DNA from: Spirodela intermedia
Taxonomy: Eukaryota > Streptophyta > Magnoliopsida > Alismatales > Araceae
Direction of reading: 5' to 3'
Assembly: GCA_902729315.2 (NCBI GenBank)
Contig: LR746273.1
Coordinates: forward strand, 2,581,001 to 2,645,000
Length of the DNA: 64,000 nt
Shown: piece after piece, positions 36,801 to 45,411 of the stretch
Layout: every line of letters begins with the position of its first letter
Position numbering within the stretch: the first letter of the stretch is position 1
Position numbers and translations under genes: made by a program
The notes under the pieces: generated by a model
What the model saw: only the letters and a program-made list of their open reading frames with translations
Databases searched by the model: none
Told to the model about the DNA's origin: nothing

Positions 36801-38893
36801 CTGTGTGAATGAGGACCCGTACCAGGGTGCCATTAGCCATCATGAACTGTACACATGAACAGCACTACTCAAGGTTCATCCCAAGAAAGAAAGACCCACA
36901 AACTGATAAGAAAAAACTTGGAAGAGGATGTGATGGCTAGTACTGATTCCAAGTGCACATTACTGCCAGATATGAAAATAGGAAACAAAAACTATACGGT
37001 AGTTTTTTCTTGGAAGTAGTTTTATATTCGTCGTTTCTCCCTTTATAAAGACGATCATAAATGATTAGTTAATTACACGTAGAGGGTAAACTGGTGTGCA
37101 TTATTTGTTCATTAGAAGAAAAAAAAAATCCTCCAAGTAAAACCAAGGGAATAAGTAATGTGAACCTTTGGAATCATGTCAACGTTATAATCTCTGCTTG
37201 GCCCCAAATGTGCTGGAGGTTTGTCATCTCCCCTGAACCTTTTCCAAAGCTGCGCAAGAGAAGAAATCATGAGACTGAAGAAAAAGGAAAAGATCCCCAC
37301 ACTAGAATTCACTGATTGATTAACCAATCAATGGTACATTGTATTAAAAGCAATAAATTCGGAAAACATATCGAATTTCTGTTTGCTCCATGAGATTGAA
37401 ACTTTAAAATCACAGAAAATCGATTTTAGATCAGTCATTCACGGTAAAATGACATGCACACAGTTCCAATGGAACAAGAAATTTCACTCGAGTCACCAGA
37501 GGCACGAGTGTAACAAGGAATCATTCGCAGGTACAAATCAACATTCTTTTGGTGCACTTTTACATCCAGGATGACGTGGTTCAGAAAAAAATTCCCTTGC
37601 CTGGATAAGATTGAGTGATGTCGATTCTCCTCCATAATAATCATTTCTATCCATATGCAGAACCTGAATCACATAAAAGAAACATAATATTGTAATTATT
37701 TCCACTAAAGATGCACAAATTAACAATAAAAGGCCATATGGCATTAGATTACACGGGAGGAAATACTCAAGGCGAGAGTATTAGAAATAATCCACAATAT
37801 TATGCAAAATTTTCAAAGTTTCAATCCTTTCTCAAGGGTCAAACACAAGTTAAAGAGTAAGTACGCCATCTAAGCTGTGGCAGACCAGCACGGAATGGTA
37901 TGCTCATCACATTAACGTTGGATGATACAACTATTCCAGGAAAGATGGAAACTTTATTGAAAGATACGGCTAGTTCATTGCTCAGGAATATGCAATCTCA
38001 ACATTAGAGCAAACACTAGACATTTTAATAGGTTAAACCAAAAGAGTAAAAATAGTATAGAGATCACGCCCAGTTGTTCCACTTCAAAAACATCTAGATT
38101 GTATGCAAAAGCACCGACTAGAGAAAATAAAAGAACCACAAAAGTCGAACCACAAAACAAGCATCACTATCTTAATCTATCATATCCGCTACGCTCCATA
38201 AAAACGGGCAGTCTTAAAAGCTAAGCTCGTAACTAAAGGCAATATAAATCATAAGATAAGCATCAATCTGATTTTATCTCTCCGCGCCTACTCAACAAAA
38301 GGATATTTTCATTTCATCAACCACACAGGTATAACTAGTATCGTATATTAGTTATGAACAATGATAGGGTATGCGATCTTTGACAATGAACCATCAAAAA
38401 TCCCAGTAAAATATGTGAGGTGACAGATAGGAATGTCCAGGGATATCATAACCCCGACTCATTTTATTTTTATGTAACTTTATTAATGACTAAAAGTCCC
38501 TAAAAAAATGTCTAAATGAGACCCCTCGATGCCCCTCCTGAATCTCAATCTACCAACCCCTCAAAATAAAGAATAAATAATAAATAATAAAATCATAATA
38601 AAAAAGAAAGACATGATCTGCTGATCCTCAGAATCAATTCGGAACGAGAAGCTCGGTGCTGACACCTGGTTTACCTACAACCGCATAACCCATTTGGCCA
38701 ATCCCCCGGGGAGAACAAGGAGTAAATATGCGGAATTTTCATAAAACGACGAACAGAGGCATTAACAAGAAAAAGAGAGAGAGGAGGACAACGGGGAGAG
38801 GTGGACCTTGCATCTGTCGACGGAGAGGAGCCCACTGAGGATGCATTCCTTGAGACCAGTTCCGAGAACGATCACATCATACTCCTCATCCAT
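30880..38893 (-). CDS. GDI: Rab GDP-dissociation inhibitor, frame broken in exon 11
   Basis: Thirteen coding exons on the minus strand: 38807-38893, 37601-37663, 37166-37249, 36739-36846, 36437-36609, 34489-34600, 33193-33273, 33042-33104, 32150-32251, 31764-31888, 31477-31688, 31309-31383 and 30880-30930. The product opens [20 protein letters not shown] (the dinucleotide-fold-like motif of GDI/REP proteins), then has YYGGES, the [20 protein letters not shown] block and a typical acidic C-terminus. Plant GDIs extract GDP-bound Rab GTPases from membranes and recycle them. All junctions keep phase, but exon 11 contains one surplus base at or near 31607-31608 (minus-strand GAGACCTGATCA). As written, translation stops at TGA (31604-31606) after 360 codons instead of about 444. 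Sequence on both sides is otherwise well conserved, so this is a recent mutation or an assembly error. Introns 2 and 7 use GC donors. Confidence 0.9.
31011..31029. repeat. Poly-C tract
   Basis: C homopolymer broken by a single A, inside the last GDI intron (30931-31308). Long C runs are a common site of length errors. Confidence 0.9.
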
Positions 38894-39044
38894 TGCTGCA
38901 GCGGCCCCGGCGAGGCGAAGCGGGGGTTGATGAGATCGGGGAGGAAAGTGCACGATGGGGAAGGGGATGGGGAGTCCTTTTGACCCAGCTGGAGGGGAAT
39001 AATGGGTCGCGAAGAAAGCAGAAAGGAGGCAGAAGACCCCCCTG

Positions 39045-39051
39045 ATTTATA
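39045..39051 (-). promoter_or_regulatory. TATA box of the GDI gene
   Basis: On the minus strand the sequence reads gtataaatc about 155 bp upstream of the GDI ATG (38893), a distance compatible with a leader of about 120 nt. GGCC/GGGCC-type motifs lie farther upstream, around 39127-39140. Confidence 0.5.
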
Positions 39052-39496
39052 CAGGGCAGAAGGTAGCCAAGTTCCCGACGCCTTATAAAATGGATTGCCG
39101 GAACTCATTCCACCAGCCGAATTATTTTTTGGGCCGGGCCGCTTACTCCGGACCTCCATTGAGCCCACTTAAAACAGCCCAATTAAATAGAACCCGGTTT
39201 CAAGCCCATCACGGGTGAACCTGACCAGGTGGACGAGAACTGCTTGGGCCAGCTGGGGGCCGGGGATCGTTCACCCCCCCGCCCGGAGGAGAAGAACTGG
39301 TCGGCACGGTCCCCCACCAAATTGCGCGGATTAAGTAAGTATACGATTAATAGAAATGAAATAAGACAAATAAATGTCCCCATCATGAAGTTGAGAACTT
39401 CCATTAATGGGTGCCGAAATACATCCGCCGGGACATGCAGAGGAAAGGGAGGGAGGGAGGATTAGGGTTTCGGCGGGGTGGTGCTTCCCCTACTGC

Positions 39497-39526
39497 TTCT
39501 TCTTCTTCTTCTTCTTCTTCTTCTTC
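39497..39526. repeat. (TTC)n trinucleotide repeat
   Basis: TTC repeat just downstream of the EBF-like stop codon, read as (GAA)n in the minus-strand 3' UTR. It continues as an imperfect purine/pyrimidine tract to about 39546. Confidence 0.9.
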
Positions 39527-39546
39527 GTTTTCTTCTTCTGCTGCTG

Positions 39547-41484
39547 CTAGGAGATGAGGTCGCACCACCAGAGGGTCCGGCGGACGGAGTCGACGGCGGC
39601 GGCGCTGAGGCCGCCGCAATGCTTGAGGTTGAGCCCGGCGAGGTTGCCGCGGAGGGCCATTTCCTCCAGGCTGCCCAAGCTCTCGTCGGTTATCCCGCTA
39701 CAGCCCTCCAGCGAGAGCACCTCCAGCCGGCTGCCGCTCCGGCACGACGGCCCCGCCGCAGCGGTGGAGGAGGACGCCAGCAGCCCCGCCACGCCGCCGT
39801 CGCCGATGCGTTTGCATCGGGAGAGGTCGAGCTCCACCAGAGCCGGGCAAAGCAACCCGATCAGCCGCAGGCTTCTGTCAGTCACGCCGTCGCAGCCCTC
39901 CAGAGCGAGCCGCTTCAGCGCCTCGCTTGCGCCGCTGACCAGCGCCGCCACACTCCAGTCGGTGATCCTCCGGCAGCCGCTGAGGTCGACGCTGCGCAGG
40001 CCGTCGCGTCTCTGCATGGCGGCCATGAGGGAGACGAAGCCCCCGTCGGTGACGGAGCAGAGCCCCACCAGAGCCATGCGCTTGGGCCTCACCAGCTCCC
40101 TCCCCAGAGAAGATAGGAACTCGTCGCCAACCCTCGGGCATCCATTAATGGTTAGGGACCGCAGGAGAGGGCACCGGCCGGGGACCATCCCTCTTCCTCC
40201 CAGGGGAGCTCCGCCGACGCCATTACACTTCACGAGGGACAGCGCCCTCAGAGAGCGGGACCAGCTTCTAACCGCCGCCATTAGACCCTCTGTGGTCACC
40301 TCGTGGCACTTCTCCAGCTCCAGGCTCTCCAGCTTCTCGGCGGTCTCGCTGAGCCGCACCAGGCCTCCGTCCGTCAGCGAGCTCCTCCTCAAGGTCAGGT
40401 TCCTTAGCCCCACGAACGCCGCCTCCCGGCGAGCAGCGGCGGCGCTTTCGCCGCCGGTGGCGAAGAAGCAGGCGTCGGTTAAGCCCCGGCAAGACCTCAG
40501 CTCGAGCGACCGCAGGGTCGCCGCCATGGCGAGCCGGCGGAAACCCAGGTGGGTGAAGCCCCACACGTTGTCAAGGGAGAGAGAGAGAAACCCTAGCGCA
40601 GTTCTCTCTCCTCGGTCTCCGATCGCCGCCAGTGCGCCGTCGCCCACGGCCGCGTCGACGATCCTGACCTTGCTGAGCTTCGGTAGAGAGGAGGAGAAGA
40701 CGGAGACGAAGCCGGCGTCGCCGACCAGAGGGCAGCTTCCAATGGCGATGGACTCGAGGTTCAGGGAGAACTCGGCGAAGGCTCTGAGAGCTCCGTCGCC
40801 GACCCCTGGGCACATCTCCAATCGCAGCATCGATAGCCGGCGACAGCCGGCGGCGACGGCGATGAGACCACCGTCGCCGAGCTTCGGCGCGTTGGAAACG
40901 TCGAGCTTCTCCAGCTCCGGGCAGCCGCCGGCGACGGCGGCGAGCCCCTCGTCGCCGATGAGGACGCAGTTCCAGAGAGAGAGGGACCTGAGAGATGGGC
41001 AGGCGTGGGATATAATGGCGAGCCCAAGGTCGGTGACGGCCATCAAGGAGGAGACCCCGGGGGCCTCCATGGAAGACGCTCGGATGAAGATCTCCGTGGG
41101 AGCTCTGCGCCAGCAGGACCCGACGGCCATGGCGGCGAGGCGGGCGTCGTTGGCCTTGTGGGAATGGAAGCGCCTCGTCGCCGCCCCGTCGTCGCCGGCG
41201 GCAGCGGGGGTGGCTTGGAGCGCCTGGAGGAGGAGCCACCGCCTGGAGACAGCGGCGCAGGAGCAGCGGTCACTGTGGGAAGGGAGGAAGCTGAAGACGT
41301 GGCTGATGCACTCGTCGGGAAGGTTCCCGATGAGGTCCTGCGCCTTGTAGCAGCCCAATTCCTCCGACGGGGAAGGAAAGCTCCGCAGCCTCGGTCTCTT
41401 CATCGGCGGCGCCACCTCCTCGCCGCCGTCGACTGCGGCGACCTTCCCATAGCCGGATCCTCCATATCCTTCAGACCCATGCAT
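39547..41484 (-). CDS. EBF: EIN3-binding F-box-like LRR protein
   Basis: A single open frame of 645 codons, starting MHGSEGYGGSGYG. Another in-frame ATG lies 12 codons upstream (41520), but the family start is normally a short Gly/Tyr-rich leader like this one. A basic KRPRLRS stretch near residue 29 suggests nuclear localisation. The F-box spans about residues 51-90 (NLPDECISHVFSFLPSHSDR). The remainder is cysteine-type leucine-rich repeats with recurring LxxLxLxxCxxIxDxGL spacing, including SLRSLSLWNC and LSLVKCNGVG blocks typical of EBF1/EBF2. Length agrees with EBF proteins (about 620-650). EBFs are substrate receptors of SCF ubiquitin ligases that degrade EIN3/EIL transcription factors, damping ethylene signalling. 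No intron interrupts the frame. GC content is very high, which creates a long antisense frame. A more distant F-box/LRR relative is the main alternative. Confidence 0.85.
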   Translation of the reverse strand: MHGSEGYGGSGYGKVAAVDGGEEVAPPMKRPRLRSFPSPSEELGCYKAQDLIGNLPDECISHVFSFLPSHSDRCSCAAVSRRWLLLQALQATPAAAGDDGAATRRFHSHKANDARLAAMAVGSCWRRAPTEIFIRASSMEAPGVSSLMAVTDLGLAIISHACPSLRSLSLWNCVLIGDEGLAAVAGGCPELEKLDVSNAPKLGDGGLIAVAAGCRRLSMLRLEMCPGVGDGALRAFAEFSLNLESIAIGSCPLVGDAGFVSVFSSSLPKLSKVRIVDAAVGDGALAAIGDRGERTALGFLSLSLDNVWGFTHLGFRRLAMAATLRSLELRSCRGLTDACFFATGGESAAAARREAAFVGLRNLTLRRSSLTDGGLVRLSETAEKLESLELEKCHEVTTEGLMAAVRSWSRSLRALSLVKCNGVGGAPLGGRGMVPGRCPLLRSLTINGCPRVGDEFLSSLGRELVRPKRMALVGLCSVTDGGFVSLMAAMQRRDGLRSVDLSGCRRITDWSVAALVSGASEALKRLALEGCDGVTDRSLRLIGLLCPALVELDLSRCKRIGDGGVAGLLASSSTAAAGPSCRSGSRLEVLSLEGCSGITDESLGSLEEMALRGNLAGLNLKHCGGLSAAAVDSVRRTLWWCDLIS

Positions 41485-42293
41485 ATCGACCCGAGAACTC
41501 AAAGAGAGAGAGAGAAGCAACAGAAGGGCTCCAAACTAGAGCTCGCTACCAGGAGAAAAACCAGGGGGGGAGGACAGAGACAAGGTGGAAGGCATCGTTG
41601 CCAGCCGGGGGGAGGACGGCGGTGATGAGGACGATGATGGAAGCAGACGAGAAATCAGGGCATCGGTTTCGATTCCTCTCTCTTATGAAATGGAAGCAGG
41701 GAGAGGTCCCAGGTTCTCTTCACCTGCGCTTATCACCCAGCCACCCGCCACCCATCCCAGCTGACCGCCCACCGTTGACATCAATCGGCCCGTACCGGTA
41801 GCCGCCGTTTCTCTCGCCCCCTTTGTTACTGTCAACAACCTCCAGCTGGCGTTATCTCGTGACCTGGCATCCCAGGTGAGCGTACGCAGTCAGGGAGAAG
41901 AGCCAGCTGGAACGCCACGCTGACGGTGACTCTGAAAATGGGGCCGATTTTGAAGGGAAGGGTTATTAGCCAGCAGTGTATTTTCGATTTCTTGTAAAAT
42001 GATTAAATTCAGAAAAGCTGTCCGTTGCTGTCGCCTTTTGAACGTATTGAATGAAATTCAATGTATCTTGGGGAGGGCGTCCGTCCAGGTCGGACATCTC
42101 CCTCCGGCACACGTTGGCACGATTTTGGACCATTCCGGAAGACGAGTGCCACCTGGGCATTTTTATCTCTCTGCTCGTTCTCTCTCTTCAAGAAGTGTAG
42201 AACATCCTGGGTAATCTCTCTACCATTGTGACATATTGGTCGGTGGGTGGGTTTCTAACTTTCTTTCTCCGATTAGTCCAACATAATGAGTGA

Positions 42294-42360
42294 CTCTCTC
42301 TCTCTCTCTCACTCCCTCTCTCTCTCTCTTTCTCTTTCTCTCTCTTTCCCTCTGTCTAGC
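42294..42360. repeat. (CT)n compound microsatellite
   Basis: CT run with occasional TTCT and CCT interruptions, ahead of the short tandem units at 42361-42535. Confidence 0.85.
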
Positions 42361-42377
42361 AAGATGTGGGGGGGGGG

Positions 42378-42535
42378 GGTGTAGTCCCTTGTTATGGGTA
42401 CCTGCCATTCTCTTTCTCTCACTATAGAAAGATAGAGGGGAGTCCCATATTATGGGTATCTGCCACTCTCTTTCTCTCTCTTTCTACCATGATAGAAGTT
42501 TGGTCCATGTTATGGGTATCTGACTCTCTCTCTCT
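42378..42535. repeat. Three tandem units built on tatgggtatctgcc
   Basis: The block gttatgggtacctgcc / attatgggtatctgcc / gttatgggtatctgac, each preceded by agtccc or ggtcca and followed by a CT-rich stretch and a tatagaaagatag-like piece, recurs three times about 60 bp apart. It lies in non-coding DNA upstream of the EBF-like gene. Confidence 0.75.
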
Positions 42536-42539
42536 ATAT

Positions 42540-43674
42540 TTCCGAACGATGGGTTGAAAGAGGGGTCATTCGACCGCTTTGACTTTCTCTCTCTATAGCA
42601 GCTGCAGACTGAGGAGCCGCGAGATTCAGTGCTAAGCCTTCCGGATTTAACTAGTAGACAACCGTTCCCGGCTTTTACGCACGTTGAGAATTCCACGCTA
42701 AAAAAAAAGGACGATATTTATGGACAAATCGGAAACCCTCCCGTGAAATAAACGAGGACCCATCGGAAATCCCGCCGCCAACGAGCCGGCAAGCGCCGCC
42801 GGTGGCGGGGCCCCCGGCCAGCGCTGCCCCCATCCGTTCGTTCCCCTTTTCCCCCTCCCCGGTGGCTTTGGGCGAGCCGCGGGCGGCGGGGCCCGCCACG
42901 GTTCCAACCTCGTCTTCATTACGCCGCGTTGGAGGAGCCAGATTCCCCTCCCCGGCCCTCACTCATTACACCGGCGCCGCCCCGCGACGACGAGCGGCGG
43001 TGCCAGCGCACCGCAGAGGGAGCGCACCCGACTGCACCGCCGCCACCACCGGCACCTCCCACCCCCTCGCCGGCGAGCTGATCCTCTCCCCACCCTCCCC
43101 GCAGCTCTCCCAGCGAAGCTCGAAGTGCTATCCTCACCTGCTTTCTTTCGCAATGAATTAAAAGTCGCAATTTTTCGTCGTCTTCTCACGTGCAACTTGT
43201 CCACCGAACCCCAGGAGGGTGCGAGAGGCCCGATCAATGGCAGGTCTCCAATGAACCGGAAATTAATTTCAATAAATCTGGGGGAGGCAGAAAGTAGCCG
43301 TCAATATTAATGTCATGCTGCTCCTACATTGTAGACGACGCCTTTAAACCTTGGAACCTGGGATGGACCAAGATGGGCCGGTTTTTGCCCTTCTTGGTCA
43401 ACCATGGGCATCGGAAATCGGGCCGGCCGCGTTAAGTCAAACTCTGGGCCCCCCCTTCCCCGGGGACTTTTCTTCTCGTTAAAGTTTCAATCTTTTTATT
43501 TGAATAAATAGCTAAATAAATAAACATAATGGCGTCATTCCGCGTCCGCGATCGCGTGGGTTTGTCCGTCTTGAAGAGAAACCGAAACCCAAATGTGTAC
43601 AGATTGTTGGCGTGAGCGATTGGGATTTTACACAAGGAGAGAGCGATCAGGAACGCTGCTAGGACGGCGTATTA
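42540..43674. other. Spacer between EBF and SAUR genes
   Basis: Mostly GC-rich with several overlapping open frames on both strands. None has a recognisable domain, and their composition matches GC-rich non-coding DNA. No gene supported. Confidence 0.45.
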
Positions 43675-44088
43675 TCATGCCCGGAAGCAGCTCACCAGGT
43701 GGTGGGGACCGTGGAGATGGTGGTGGCCGGTTGCGCCGCCGTGGGGATGGGAGAGGAGGAGCTGTTCGCGGTCGATGAGTTCCAGGACGGAGCGGAACTC
43801 GGCGGGGGAGCAGGGGATGGCGACGGCGCCGCGGTGGCGGAAACCGTACTCCTCCGCCGCCTCCCGGAGCAGCGGCGCGAACAGCGGGTGGCCCAAGTAG
43901 GACAGCGGCACCACGAAGCGCTCCAGTTCCTCCTCCCCTTCCTTCCCCACCATCACCACCACGCAACCCCTAGGAACATGATGCGCCGCCTGGGTCTGGC
44001 TCTCCCTCCTGCTCCCCCCGCCGTGGAGGTGGTGGCGCAGCGCGCTCAGCAGGTGGCTGTCGCCGCTCCCCATCACCCTTCCAAACAC
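43675..44088 (-). CDS. SAUR: SAUR-family auxin-responsive protein
   Basis: Intronless frame of 137 codons (132 if the second Met at 44073, MGSGDSHLL, is used; the two starts cannot be separated by sequence alone). The core HVPRGCVVVMVG, RFVVPLSYLGHPLF, LLREAAEEYGFRH, GAVAIPCSPAEFRSVLELID is the complete SAUR domain. The C-terminus is unusually rich in His (HPHGGATGHHHLHGPHH). SAURs are small cytosolic or plasma-membrane proteins, mostly auxin-induced. Several inhibit PP2C.D phosphatases and so activate the plasma-membrane proton pump and cell expansion. A GA run in the leader (about 44098-44119) and a TATA box at 44310-44317 support expression from this strand. The subclade is not assigned. 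Confidence 0.9.
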   Translation of the reverse strand: MFGRVMGSGDSHLLSALRHHLHGGGSRRESQTQAAHHVPRGCVVVMVGKEGEEELERFVVPLSYLGHPLFAPLLREAAEEYGFRHRGAVAIPCSPAEFRSVLELIDREQLLLSHPHGGATGHHHLHGPHHLVSCFRA

Positions 44089-44309
44089 AGAAAGACAGAA
44101 AGAGAGAGAGAGAGAGAGGATTTACAGGCTGGGTGTGTTAGAGAGAGGAGGCGGCGGAGAAGGGCCAAGGGTCGGAGCTGGAGATGGTGAGGGAGAAGAG
44201 AGCGAGGGAGGAGTCGCAGAGAGATCGTGGGATGTTGGACATGGCAGGCAGTGGATTCGGAGGAAGGACGGACGGTCGGAGCGAGAGAGCCACGGAGGCC
44301 ACGGAGAGT

Positions 44310-44317
44310 TATTTATA
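44310..44317 (-). promoter_or_regulatory. TATA box of the SAUR gene
   Basis: Minus-strand TATAAATA about 225 bp upstream of the first SAUR ATG, implying a leader of roughly 190 nt that contains the GA tract. Confidence 0.65.
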
Positions 44318-44329
44318 GGCACCCGGCGG

Positions 44330-45300
44330 TGGCGGAGCAGCCCAGCCATTGACCATCTCAAGGTCGGCGGCGGCCGTGGGCCTTCTCTCTTCGCTTCACA
44401 CACACGGAAAGGCAGCGGCTATGGCTGGGTCAACGACACGCCTGCTAATCCAGAGTCATCCAGAAAACTCGAAGGAAAGAGATCGACCAGGATCGCGCCT
44501 TCCCCCGGAGTCACCGCGTCGACAGCACATCACGGGGAGAGGCGGCCGGCCGGGGAGAAGTATCACGTGCCGTTGACCTGCCCTACGAGAACGAATCTGG
44601 GTCAACGCAGTCGGATGGGTATCATCGGTAGGTTCGTAGTTTACCGACTGCTCCGCCGGGAGAGCCTGAATCGCGCTCAAACCACGCCAAGGAGCAGTTA
44701 TTATCGTAACGCATTAATAAATGAGAAATAAATAAGTAAATATCGAATAAATACGAGTTAATATAAGACTACCATTATAAATCGACGGGAAAGAGAAAAA
44801 AAAAAAACCATAATTATCAAGAACTGTTCTACGCCGCCATTGACTTCACGATCCGACAAAACACTATTTCAAGCCAGAACCAGAATCGGGCTGACTATAT
44901 GAGCAAGTCAACGACCATGACGCTGCCAAGCTGCCCAAATTTAGCTGAAATGGCGACCACTTCTGGAAATCTAACAAGAATCCCAAATCTAACCAAACTT
45001 AGCAAAAATATAAATCAAATCCGAGATGAACAGCCATGAAATGGTCGGATCGGAACCCAGATTATTTTATGGGAATCGAAGTCAGATAAAACATCATCGT
45101 AACGAGAACCCATTGGTCAAAGAGATGAACCACTTGTTCTTACTGTTTCTCCGGGATGGTGGGACCCTCCCTCTGCTTAAACTTAGGCAAATCACAAGCA
45201 CCCGAAGAAGCTGAAGGATGAGAATCGAATCCATGAACAGAACAGAAGGTCAACGATACCACGTCCTTCCCCCCAGCCTTCTTATTGACGCAGAGAAGTA
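44330..45300. other. Spacer between SAUR and the complex I gene
   Basis: SAUR promoter side followed by AT-rich DNA. No supported gene. Confidence 0.5.
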
Positions 45301-45307
45301 GGAAGGA

Positions 45308-45352
45308 TCACTCATTGTCCTCCTTTCCGTAGTCGTACGCAATCTCTATCTG

Positions 45353-45411
<59 letters not shown>

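Noticed and set aside
30880-38893. Calling the GDI locus an old pseudogene
   Set aside because: All thirteen exons, splice sites and conserved residues are intact apart from a single base; that is not the decay pattern of an old pseudogene.
39554-41350. 598-codon plus-strand open frame opposite the EBF-like gene
   Set aside because: It lies entirely antisense to a clear F-box/LRR coding sequence, has Ser/Arg/Pro-rich low-complexity content and no domain. Very GC-rich genes commonly create such shadow frames.
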